A program made the translations under genes and the position numbers. DNA of 64,000 bases from assembly GCA_031213475.1 (NCBI GenBank), contig JARUPZ010000015.1, forward strand, positions 7,964,528 to 8,028,527, read 5' to 3'. This document shows, one piece after another, positions 31,675-38,085 of this stretch (the first letter of the stretch is position 1; every line of letters starts with the position of its first letter). This DNA comes from Nereocystis luetkeana (taxonomy: Eukaryota > Sar > Phaeophyceae > Laminariales > Laminariaceae). The notes under the pieces were generated by a model, which made no database searches, was not told where the DNA came from, and saw only the letters and a list, made by a program, of their open reading frames with translations.

Positions 31675-32092
31675 GACTGTCTGTATATCTGTCTGTCCGT
31701 TTGTCTGACACACGCCATGCGTAGTCGTAAGGCTTAATCTTGAGCACGCAAGAAAAAAAAATCTAGTTGTAGAAAATGTTCATAATTTCAACCCACCCCC
31801 CCCCTCCCTTTCCCCGCCGTCCCAAAGCTATTCGCCCCTTCCCCCCTTCGCCGACCTCGTGAAGCCTATTCGCGAAAAAAACAACTATTCCCTTTCCCGC
31901 CGGCAAATTGATGTCTGTGAAGTATTTGAGCACGACGTTTGTGAGGTGTTTTTAACCCCCACCCCTTCCTTATCCGGAAATCTCGTGTTTTTTGTTTGCG
32001 TCGAAATCATGGAAACTCAACCAGGGGACATGGACAAGGTGAAACGGATCGAGAAACGCCTCGAGCCGGATGAGATGGAAGGGTGGCGATGA
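14439..32092 (+). CDS. Ser/His/Arg-rich nuclear protein with conserved C-terminal domain, 10 exons, 640 aa
   Basis: Exons are 14439-14521, 17539-17652, 19116-19637, 25367-25655, 26062-26229, 28740-29042, 29676-29732, 30051-30153, 30809-31024 and 32025-32092 (1923 nt). All introns are GT-AG and all phases match. Residues 1-27 are His/Lys-rich. [20 protein letters not shown] (57-76) looks conserved. Residues 90-235 are extremely His/Asp/Arg/Ser-rich, 240-460 are Ser/Lys/Arg-rich with poly-Ser and acidic runs (RS-like), and 476-640 form a charged helical domain ([38 protein letters not shown]; then long helices to [16 protein letters not shown]). The low-complexity part suggests a nuclear speckle or splicing-associated protein. 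DYFxKxxEFxVW recalls plant style cell-cycle inhibitor 1 proteins, but I cannot name the family with confidence. The third intron hosts an antisense LINE. Confidence 0.82.
15454..15561. repeat. MITE-like family A, copy 5
   Basis: TATTACAGGGGGCCATAGTT ... AACTATGGTCCCCCGTAATA with the same core. In intron 1 of gene 2. Confidence 0.88.
15900..16500. repeat. Diverged family F relative
   Basis: T-rich middle and right end GCTGGGTAGGAAGAACGGTT then AATGTCAACATAAAACACAC resemble the family F 3' end. The left half is not clearly alignable. Also holds poly-C at 16081-16100. Confidence 0.45.
16640..16930. repeat. GATC-rich dispersed repeat (family K)
   Basis: ATGATGTTGTGCACC, AACTGCCGTTAAGAGGTGTG, CATGTCCAAGCCAGGAAGCA, CGGCTCCCGCCCGGCAACAT and AGATCATACAGATC recur in the same order at 30380-30620 and, more diverged, at 8340-8930, 32560-32900 and 58900-59080. 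Confidence 0.6.
17539..17652 (+). CDS. Ser/His/Arg-rich gene, exon 2
   Basis: The exon encodes a Gly/Ser/Asp-rich run then [12 protein letters not shown]. The acceptor AAAACCAG (17531-17538) is weak in pyrimidines but is the one that keeps phase with exon 1. An ATG 14 bases upstream (17525) is in frame and is an alternative start if exon 1 is not used. The donor GTTTTTT opens a T-rich intron. Confidence 0.72.
17655..18005. repeat. Tandem duplication, ~175-bp units
   Basis: Two near-identical T-rich copies (17665-17822 and 17842-18006) share CCTGTTTTCTCCTTTC, TTCTACGTAGTATTTTGCTT, GTTGCGAGCTGTCTTCCAGG and GGTTCGATTCGGTT. A third, partial relative ends near 18200 (TTTTTGTTTCGAGCTGTCTC). Confidence 0.88.
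18470..19100. repeat. Degenerate array of TTGTCCCGTT...CCC words
   Basis: About 30 irregular units of 18-25 bp built on GTCCCGTTTTGACCCGTGTC and CCCATATTTTT, filling the 3' half of intron 2 of gene 2 right up to the exon 3 acceptor. It supplies the acceptor's pyrimidine tract. Confidence 0.8.
19116..19637 (+). CDS. Ser/His/Arg-rich gene, exon 3 (His-rich)
   Basis: This is the longest exon, at 522 nt. It starts [20 protein letters not shown], completing the conserved N-terminal segment across the splice, and continues as a very His/Asp/Arg/Gln/Ser-rich tract (CAC/CAG codons) with His runs up to seven. Such tracts often target nuclear speckles. The donor is AAGGAG then GTGCGG. Confidence 0.82.
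20290..22488 (-). CDS. LINE reverse transcriptase, 732 aa
   Basis: Motifs in order: [33 protein letters not shown] then [30 protein letters not shown] (near residue 263); [19 protein letters not shown]; the catalytic YADDAG (near residue 396); [10 protein letters not shown]; then a C-terminal region with [14 protein letters not shown] and [14 protein letters not shown]. All three catalytic Asp positions are present. The C-terminal layout resembles RTE-type elements. The frame is continued upstream, one base out of register, by [20 protein letters not shown] at about 22690-22500, so the element's polyprotein is broken. Confidence 0.92.
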   Translation of the reverse strand: MKIATKQLKRARTDGVQKFFEEYVRQLERRIQEGDQFGFYKHLKGMNVEGKRTFHSQYIRDEEGRLLRDIGLIRERWVRWFHKLLNTRSSTLDPTIVDELKVWPSCSPLDDVPSRYEVEDAIRAMANRKAVGPDGLPAELLKVLADEGDSDTLGSFYEIIVAVWRGGVVPQQWKDATMKVLHKKKDRTECGNYRGISLAAHAGKVLLKVIARRLSDYCEREGILPEECGFRPERSTVDMMFVVRRLQELARKKDTPLFMCFVDLTKAYDSVDRSLLWAVLARFGVPPRMLTVIRQFHDGMRACVRLDDGECSDMFDVKQGLRQGCVLAPLLFNMFLTAVLRVAEKRFAADKAITDSLVQLQQKQEKKKKKRGKARVGHADGQGNDKEAQTLWAMLYADDAGIVSRSPNGLERMMTVIVSACAAFGLTVSEAKTEIMCLQTKDGGNVPFTVTAAGQVYKQTTEFVYLGGAISADWTGRSVEVTRRLQRAWACFGRYKMEIYDRPGVRLRLKVRMLRAEVIETLLYGCVTWSPSKTDYGRLREVHHKMLLRCIGWRNRKRADHILSYASALLRTTSESVETTVRRRRLLFAGFVTRMGEERLPKRVMFGEMVGGKGYSGGQEWDWMRYLEEDLKEFGIKLEGWREAAQKAGRWFQRVEEGAEAFMRKWHTDEKEASAERHRIAATTTTAVDANASVQNGREEGGGERGTRGNGGGGEGRRSAQQTEAWLWPSSS
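22700..23130. other. Probable insertion breaking the LINE
   Basis: Coding similarity stops after the Leu-Thr-Pro-Pro run (about 23130) and resumes at [13 protein letters not shown] (about 22690). The 430 bp between has AT-richer composition and stops in the relevant frames. A 17-bp direct repeat AGGGAGTCGTCAATTTG sits at 23009-23025 and 23038-23054, split by a T run. A later insertion or a misread junction could explain it. Confidence 0.4.
23046..24488 (-). CDS. LINE apurinic-like endonuclease, up to 480 aa
   Basis: After a basic Arg/Lys-rich leader, the exonuclease-endonuclease-phosphatase fold begins at TFNVRTL (near residue 143). It continues with GLQETRGDG (near 178), a D-x-N motif in LLDANARTG (near 294) and the catalytic SDHNLVV (near 396). 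These supply the expected Asn, Glu, Asp and His. The frame leaves element-like sequence after ITKLTPPPP, about 23130. The last ~28 residues are probably not original. Confidence 0.85.
   Translation of the reverse strand: MVEPAVMASDMAENVLADFFHAAVLPAVAVSYHRRGKRGTRSERRREARIHVSKHPIRRHLGDDGRRGALGLLPPARRNLGTNRAGRKNTERKKPTAWEKRRVEKKKHAARKKRRQGRKGRREARRLRSDARARYRAGELVVGTFNVRTLAFNGKNGIGHSEVIMKVCQELGCDVVGLQETRGDGHSTFTAAGYTIFCSGADGSKYERKGTHGVGLAVRESIVAGVGKDGLEVECVSARLMKVRIQLEGKSNAVSFVVGYAPILDAPVREKDQFWNELNKVVSGVPSGDHLLVLLDANARTGKRESGCAGSKVMGKYGRDELNNNGERLLLLADDDRLALLNTFFATPTRGVSYTFQSPNSRKGQCRLDYILTRQVDRRLVRNMTVRKPPEDRHESDHNLVVCNIRLLGRFAPNRRVKAGSGKRAINLQRLMADPGLRADLNREITKLTPPPPGTFRLSCSSSCCWVSVRRPSILVHKSN
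24690..24970. repeat. Degenerate GTCCGAACAGGA repeat
   Basis: Around 20 copies of an ~12-bp unit (TCCGAACAGGAG and variants) beside the LINE 5' end in intron 3 of gene 2. Confidence 0.75.
25367..25655 (+). CDS. Ser/His/Arg-rich gene, exon 4 (poly-Ser)
   Basis: The acceptor is GGCTCGCAG and the donor is AAGAAG then GTGCGT. The exon encodes Gly/Arg/Ser-rich sequence, a run of about 16 Ser and Asp residues from AGC/AGT codons, then Asp/Glu and Ser/Lys blocks ([14 protein letters not shown]). Confidence 0.8.
26062..26229 (+). CDS. Ser/His/Arg-rich gene, exon 5
   Basis: A 56-codon, phase 0/0 exon between ATTTATACAG and AAGAGA/GTGAGG. It encodes [20 protein letters not shown] then Lys-rich and acidic blocks ending DREREHK-like (RERKHRKR). 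It is basic and RS-like. Confidence 0.78.
26374..26800. repeat. (GGGTC)n pentanucleotide array
   Basis: Over 80 consecutive CGGGT/GGGTC units with four or five single-base variants. Blocks of the same unit flank it at 26838-26935, with CGGTCGGGTCCG spacers and GTTTTCA-CTCTCACGGG repeats. A short related block lies at 25080-25200. In intron 5 of gene 2. Confidence 0.97.
27479..28030. repeat. Poly-C-bounded element (family D), full copy
   Basis: 14 C at 27479-27492 and 16 C at 28015-28030. Same order of blocks as 10871-11428 (GGTTTGGCGTCGGTTGGC, GTAAGGCACCCACGAGGCAG, GCTTCGCACTTGGTGCAAGC, GGTCATACGACTATGGCCAT). In intron 5 of gene 2. Confidence 0.8.
28296..28404. repeat. MITE-like family A, copy 6
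   Basis: TATCACGGGGGACCATAGTA ... TTTCTATGGCCGCCCGTAGT with the core CACATATTGTCAGTAAAAAT. More diverged. Directly joined to a family C copy. Confidence 0.8.
28402..28584. repeat. MITE-like family C, copy 3
   Basis: It runs from AGTAGCGGTCCCTCTATATT to CAGAGGGACCGGCACTATT, with the shared CGCTACGTATAGTGCCGGTA segment. It abuts a family A copy (28296-28404), so two elements sit end to end. Confidence 0.75.
28740..29042 (+). CDS. Ser/His/Arg-rich gene, exon 6 (start of conserved domain)
   Basis: A textbook acceptor (a long T run, TTTGCTCTTGCAG) leads into [20 protein letters not shown] and Lys/Ser repeats, then the start of the conserved region ([17 protein letters not shown]). The donor is TTCGAG then GTGGGG. 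Confidence 0.85.
29676..29732 (+). CDS. Ser/His/Arg-rich gene, exon 7 (57-nt micro-exon)
   Basis: A 19-codon exon, [19 protein letters not shown], between GTGGTGCCAG and a GTACGG donor, phase 0/0. Skipping it would keep frame but would remove the middle of the conserved domain. Confidence 0.83.
30051..30153 (+). CDS. Ser/His/Arg-rich gene, exon 8
   Basis: The acceptor TGTGCTGTGCAG and donor CACC then GTGAGT (near consensus) bound [20 protein letters not shown] and [14 protein letters not shown]. Codon usage is strongly coding-like compared with the T-rich flanks. Confidence 0.87.
30231..30311. repeat. MITE-like family B, copy 4
   Basis: AGCCTTTTAGGACTGCAGTC ... ACTGCGGTCCTAAAAGGCTT. Both arms near-complete. 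In intron 8 of gene 2. Confidence 0.87.
30380..30620. repeat. GATC-rich dispersed repeat (family K)
   Basis: ACAGATAGATCATCTACCGG, GATCCCAATCTGCCGTGGTG, GCATGTCCAACTCAGGAAAT and CCAACCGGCAACATGAGCTG parallel the copy at 16640. In intron 8 of gene 2. Confidence 0.6.
30809..31024 (+). CDS. Ser/His/Arg-rich gene, exon 9
   Basis: The acceptor is TGTATTTCAG and the donor is CACG then GTGCGT. The exon encodes long charged helices: [53 protein letters not shown] and [15 protein letters not shown]. These read as coiled-coil-like. Confidence 0.87.
31025..32024. other. Gene 2 intron 9
   Basis: 1000 bp, T-rich, with a CTGT tetranucleotide run at 31639-31705 and a C-rich patch near 31793-31850. No mobile family recognised. 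Confidence 0.65.
32025..32092 (+). CDS. Ser/His/Arg-rich gene, last exon
   Basis: After ACTCAACCAG the frame continues from exon 9 as [22 protein letters not shown] then TGA. The charged helical composition matches exon 9, and the phase (1 then 2) is correct. Confidence 0.8.
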
Positions 32093-35000
32093 AAGCCATC
32101 GCGGTTCATTTCGTTAGTGGGAGGCCTTGTTCATGAGTGCAGTTGGCGCGGGTTTTTTTCTTTGAAAATTCGGTTCGTCGAGCGGAAGCTTTAAGCCACT
32201 GTCAGTTGGCGATCAAATTGCAACGCACAAGTATTAATGCACTACTGTAGTTCCGGTAGCTGGTGCATTTCGACCGGGGAAGATGGCGTGGAAAATTCCC
32301 GGGGGTTGGCGTGGGAATTCACCAGAACTTTCTCCTCGGGTGGAACAAAATGTTCGGTGTTGGCGATGAAAGGATGAAAGCGCTACGAGCGCTACTTTCT
32401 AGTTCCGGTTGCGGATGCTTTCAGGACAAGCGCAGTCGGCGTGGAAGATTCCTGGAAAATTTGCCCTTCGAAAGGAAATAATGAAATTGGAATCGGAGTT
32501 GCGAGGTAAAAGCGCTACGTATGGGTTTTAGTTCCGGTTGTAGACGATTTTCTGATGAGGGCATAGATTCCTTGTCTGTATGATCTAGCTCATGTTGCCG
32601 AGTGGGGGGCGTTTATTCTGCGCGATTTGCGCAGGACTTACTTCCTGCGTAGGATCTGTGCTGTATAGATCCTTGCACAGCATCTCTCATATCGGCAGAT
32701 GATCTATATGGTTTACTATTACTACTGCTGTAAATCATGATCTTTGTCTGACGTGTGAGGTGTGCAATCTTTGCACTTAGTTCCTATGTTTGGTTTTGAA
32801 GAGATCTTCGTAGATCAACCTAGTTGCGTAGAAGCGGCGAGGCCAGCTCGCCCACCGTAAGGTTCACTGAGGCTGAGAAGATCGCAGATGAGCTACTACA
32901 GCTGTATGCACTCGTACACTTCTGCGGATGAATCTCAACAGTAAATGTAATTGAGCAGTAATTGCCTTTCCGATGGAAAACTCTTTTTTCACTTTGTGTT
33001 TTTCATCGAAAATGTTGCCAAACACCCGAGTGTATGCTTTACCGTTATTATTATTATGCTTGCCTCCGGACAATATAGCGTAGACGCCATCGCGATGGTA
33101 TTGTTATATCATGCTCCGTAAAAACGGTGGCTGTGGAGCATCACGCAACATCCGATCAGAGTTCCCGTACCAAAGCAGATCCAAAGCGGATACTGCTCTA
33201 CCTGGCACGTAGATACGCCCCGTACTGGATCCTATTAATAGCACGCGTCTGTTGTAGGCACACATGCACGTACCCAGATGTCAACATTCCTACGCATGTA
33301 GAGGACACCCTTGTCTGCTCCGGAAGCAGTCGTATTTCCCTCTTTCAGATGACTTGCTTCGTAGCTCCGCCCCGGGGCGTTCATCCAAAAAAAACGAAGG
33401 GTGGAGCGTGTACTGGGTGGCCGCGGCGTTTTTGTTGCGTTTTTTTGCTCAACGGGGGGGCGTTTACTCCGGAATAACGCTCGTTTTCGCTTGTAGTAGA
33501 GCCCCGCGGTGTCGTTTATGTCATGGTAGGCTGTGCGCGGGGCGAGGAGTACTCGTACTGCTTCCTCCCAGTAAAGAGTTTTTTTATTGCCGTGATTAAA
33601 TACATCCTACGATCGATGCGGTGCGCGACGGTTCCCCGTTGAAACGTTTTTTTCTACGTTGCGGTTCCAATCCCCATAGGGAAAACCGCGCAACACCGCT
33701 TTTTCTCTCAAGGCGCACTGCATGATGACTGCTGTAGCTACAGTAGTAATAATTAAATGATGACCCTCACGGAACCGCGGTTTCGTACGGTTTTCAAGCT
33801 TTCTCCCGGGGCACTATAGTAGCGAAACTGCTATTTATCTACTAAATAGTAAGTAACTGTTTCGCTACGGTGCAGCATCGTATCAATAAACCCACAAGAC
33901 CGTGGTTTCATACAGTTTCTGACCCTATCGCGTTGAACCGTACTGAGCCGTGACCCTACTATTATATATATCATGAACCGTACGAACCCGTGACCCTATA
34001 CATCGCATGGTCGTTCCACGGCCGATGTGGAACCGCGGTTTTGTGCGGTTTCGAGTTAACCGCACCAACTAACCGATCTTTTACCGGTTTTCGGCATCGT
34101 ATCTTGATGCACACGGTGCGGTGCGGTTTCGATGGACCAACGCCCCAACGGGTAGGGGGTGGACCGTAGCTGGACCAAGTCCGGCGGGAAGGCCTCATAG
34201 CCTCGGTTTTTGTTCGTGGGTGAGCTCGCGCAAGTCCCACACTACCCGGGAGAGATGACTCTCCTCCCGGGGTGGCTATCTCCACCGCACCTGCCCCTCT
34301 CGGGGGCCAGTCAGATCGGGTCAACGTACCCAATAAGCGCCAGTTACAACAGCAGCCTGTGTTGTGCTGAGGATGTTGCAACGAGAGCTATATTATTTCA
34401 GGTTAAAATTGACACACGACGCCAAAATTGGAACGTGAAAGTGTGGTTGTTACCAATCCGCCGGAGGATAAAAAGAAGAAGAAAAAAGTGGCATTTCTAC
34501 AGTGCGGTAAGGAATCAGATTTTTTGCGGTGCGATTGTCAGATATTATTATTGGAAGTTCTCCCATGTGAACCCTAACCCCAACCCTTTCCGAAAATCGT
34601 AAATCCTAGGGCACGGTTCGGTCCGGTCTTTAGAAGTCGTGAACCCGACGGTGCGATTCGGTGTTTATTGCGATACCAGTATATCGTAAAACCTACGGTT
34701 CGGTGGGATTCCAAGAGGGAAAAACATCTCCGCGTACAGTACTCGTTCGGTGCGGTTGACGGCACCAAACCGATCCGAAACACGCACCGTGTGTGAAGAA
34801 CCACTATAGAATAGTAACCCTGATATCTTCAAAATGATGACCGTGACGGGGGGGCACTTTTTTTTTTTTTTTTGCTCATCCCATTTATTATCTCCGCACA
34901 TATTATTGTCTCTCCTTCCAACTCGTAACTCAGATCCGGGGTCACATAGCAGGCTCTTCTACCCCCTTCCCGCTACGGTACGTGCCTTCATTTTTTATCG

Positions 35001-35122
35001 CGAGAAGATTTCAGCCTTTTCTTCCCTCGTCGACTCGCATCGAATTGTGCCTACCCCACGCTGCAAGGCGCTCTCTACAATTGAATCCTTTTGATTTTGA
35101 TTTTTGCAAATAGAGTCAAATG

Positions 35123-35207
35123 TCCGACCCACCTGGGGCTCGAACCCAGGACTCAAAACACTAAAGTAGAATTCGAGGTTAACCACTTGAACCACCGGGG
35201 CGGGGCG
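35123..35207 (-). tRNA. tRNA-like sequence (tRNA pseudogene or SINE head)
   Basis: On the minus strand: A-box-like GGTGGTTCAAGTGGTTAACC with a GGTT/AACC D-stem; a T arm CTGGG-TTCGAGC-CCCAG (B box GGTTCGAGCCC); and acceptor arms CGCCCCG / TGGGTCG pairing six of seven. The anticodon arm does not fold normally (17-base loop on a CTCGA/TTGAG stem), so identity is unassigned. Confidence 0.45.
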
Positions 35208-35509
35208 ACCGGCTTCATGGAGGTACTCGTACGGCATTGTCGATTGCCTTCTACTGAATGGACGAGTCAGCAAGCAGTGTGGTGGGACTGCAGACGCAGA
35301 CGGGAAACTTGACGATTTCAGCAACGAAAGGAACGGTCGCTGCGTGATAAAATGATAAGAAGAGCAGCAAGCAGTGCAAGGAGTCGCACGGCTCGGGCGC
35401 AGCACAACAATAATACTCCGCCAGTCGCTACCCGTACTTCTCCCTATTAATAGTATCTAGCCCTCACGCTACTCGTGGACGGTTGAAACTCTATACGTGA
35501 AGCTATCAT

Positions 35510-36115
35510 TTATGGTTTCGGTCGTTATCCTCGGGGTCCGAGAATTTTTTTTTAGAACTCCAGTCCCGTTTTGGGGATAAGGCACTCAAATTCCAAGTAA
35601 TTTCTCCCCAATTGTCCCCAAAACGAGACTGCAGCCCTAAAAGGGTCAAGAGCAATAATGATATTTGTAGCGCAGTACGACAGGGTGCAAGAGCGATGAC
35701 AGCCCAGTAGCGCGCCACCAATCGTCCGGCGATAAGGATAGTCCCAAAGGGCGTAGAGCGATGATAGCCCAGGAGCACGCCACCAATATCGTGCGGCGAT
35801 GAAGATATTGTATGTATGGAGTTCGAATATGGGCAAAGGAGCGTCAACGAATAACCTCCCTCTTTTATCCTGTCTTACTCCGAATGCCACACTATTCATA
35901 GGGATATCGTTGTCTCGGTCTCTATCCTCGGGGTCCGAAAAAGTTTTTCAAGAGCGATGATAGCCGAGTAGCGCCTCACCCACTAATCGTCTGGCGATGG
36001 AGACACACCACAACATACGGAGTTATAATGGCCAAAAAAAGGAGCATCACAAACGAATACCCTCCCTTTCCACCATTTCTTGCTCCGCCCTCTGCTTGTT
36101 TTAATGTCTCAGCAG
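35510..36115. repeat. Diverged local tandem duplication
   Basis: ATCCTCGGGGTCCGA occurs at 35528 and 35924. AGAGCGATGATAGCCxAG-AGC, CCAATCGTC-GGCGATG, GGAGTTCGAATATGGG / GGAGTTATAATGGCC and CGAATAACCTCCCT / CGAATACCCTCCCT follow in the same order. Copy 1 holds a family B element and an extra half-unit. Confidence 0.75.
35548..35648. repeat. MITE-like family B, copy 5
   Basis: TTTTTTTAGAACTCCAGTCC ... CTGCAGCCCTAAAAGGGTC. It lies inside one copy of a diverged local duplication whose second copy (near 35945) lacks it, giving an empty-site comparison. Confidence 0.85.
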
Positions 36116-36945
36116 CCCTATGCAGGCCATGCACGACAACTAACTGAGCAAAAAACGTGAGTGATTGTTCTCCTACCTGTGTTATCTTCGCGTGTTAGCT
36201 GCATGCTTACATAGTCTACAACAGTGAATAATGTGACTTCGACGAGGCTTCCTTTCTTTCGCCTTTTAGGATTGGATACGCTCATGTCAGGGATTCGATT
36301 GGAGGTGGTGGGTGTGAAACCTCATCAGCCCTCTGGTTGAATATTGAGCGCACCGCTCCAGCAAAAAAAAGTAATGCAAACATGACGCACACAATACACC
36401 ACAAGGTTAGATTTGACGTCCCTTCGATAGGATTATTAACCGCTGGTCGCTCACAGACGGCAAGCAACGACAACAACTTGCACCACCGAAAGGTGAAGTC
36501 ACTTCCGAAAAACAGCAATGGACAACACCACCACCCTCAAGAACTAGCTCGACAGCACAATCGATCAGATAAAAGAGTCAGCGCTACTACTATGGCCAAG
36601 GGTGAGATGAAAACCGGCCGGAACCCAAACCCACCTCAAGCCTGCGTTTTGCTGTTACAGCAGTTTTGCTAAACTTCTTTTTTTTGCATTTTGGATAGCT
36701 AGGCTAGCTCGAACTAAAAAACAAGACGGGAAAACAGGGGCCAAAAGGGCGCTCGGTGGCAAAAGGAGGGGGAGGTGAGTCCAGCTCCTCGGCTCACACC
36801 GGGCGAGGCAACTACTATAAGCCAAGCTACCACAAGTCCCCCCCAACCCCCCACCTCTCTCGCGAAAAAACTCTCATCGAAACACCAAAGCAGAGTCGGA
36901 GAAAACACTACTGCACGAACAGATCACAAGAAACAAGAGACATAA

Positions 36946-37086
36946 TCAACGAATACAGATAATAATCGCACACAAGTTTTCGAGTTCGTACTTGGGGCTG
37001 CATCTGCATTTGGTCGCAACCTCTTGAATAGCCTGGTCCATTCCCTTTGTCTGCGAGGTTTTCAACAACGCGAGCATTTCAACCAT
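36946..37086 (-). CDS. Small open frame, 46 aa, downstream of ADP/ATP carrier
   Basis: The ATG at 37086 follows CACTCAAAAG. The frame reads MVEMLALLKTSQTKGMDQAI then QEVATKCRCSPKYELENLCA and ends IIICIR, TGA. Its amphipathic start and balanced codons look coding. It lies 500 bp beyond the carrier stop on the same strand. It could be a 3' UTR accident, a relic or a terminal exon. Confidence 0.28.
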   Translation of the reverse strand: MVEMLALLKTSQTKGMDQAIQEVATKCRCSPKYELENLCAIIICIR

Positions 37087-37586
37087 CTTTTGAGTGAACG
37101 TGGGTTATAACATCGTCATTGTTCCATCCGCGCCTCCATCATCCCCTCCCCCGACAGCAATACGCCGCTTTCGCCCGCATCTCAGAAACAAAAACTTTTC
37201 AAAATCTCCGCGACGCATGCCAATCAACGCCCGCTTCATCAGACTTCGAGACCCCCTCCAACATCACAAGACGCTTTACCACCGCAAAGCAACGCAGCCG
37301 CTTCAAATGTTCACGCGAGCATAAGGCTAACGCTATCACAGGAGAAGAGCAAGGCCCAAGTGACACTCGAGGCTCAAAAGGAAGTCTAACCTAAACCAAA
37401 AAAGCCTTTCCACTTCGTGACTCGAGGAAAACGGACACAGGACAGGGCACACACAGCCCGGTGGCCAGTCCCGGCAGGAAACCCTCGATACCCAACGCGT
37501 TTCGGTCTTTCCAGTCTCTCGGCGAGCTTATCGACAGACAGCAGCAGCGGCACCACCCATCCCACTCAATTCGACCCGGGGTCCGG

Positions 37587-38085
37587 TTAGTGAAGGTTCA
37601 TGACGGTCTTCATCTGGTCGTACATAACCAAAACGAGCGCGGAGCCGACCGTCCGGAGAGCGTTAGCTCCGGCGCCCTTGAAGAGCGCGGAACCTCCCTC
37701 CTCCGCGAGGATCTTCTTGAAGCAGTCGGCGGTACCCTTGTACATCCACTCGGCGGGGGGCTTCTCCGACTGCATCTGAAGGCGACGACGGATCGTGTCG
37801 AACGGGTAGGAGGCGTATCCCGAAAGGATGGCAACGGACTGCGCGATCACGAACTTAGATCCCAGCCCCTTCACGCCCTTGTCGTCCTTGTAGGGGTTCT
37901 TCTCGCGGAAGGTGTCGTACAGGCCGAAGTACACACCGCGGTAGGGGATGATACCCATCACGGAAACGCCGAAACCGTTGTAGAGACCCAACACGCCCTT
38001 GGGCCCCCTTGCGGTACGGCTGAGGCAGTCCCACAAGCCGTTGAAGTCGCGCTTTCCGGTGCCCACGTCGGACGCAAGACGGGTA
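37587..38085 (-). CDS. ADP/ATP carrier, exon 2
   Basis: It opens after CACTGCAG with the third base of Arg141 and TRLASD, covers the rest of repeat two and repeat three, and ends QMKTVMNLH then TAA. It contains the RRRLQM variant of the nucleotide-carrier signature. Confidence 0.95.

Larger units (their letters stand above)
32093..37586. other. Convergent intergenic region between gene 2 and the ADP/ATP carrier
   Basis: 5.5 kb with no gene I can support. It holds diverged ~140-bp repeats with GTTCCGGTTG (32245-32560), a family K relic, a region of CGGTGCGGTTT / GAACCGTGACCC words (33600-34800), the tRNA-like sequence, the duplicated block at 35510-36115 with family B copy 5, and the 46-codon frame. 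Both 3' UTRs must end here. No clear polyadenylation signal was fixed. Confidence 0.6.
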
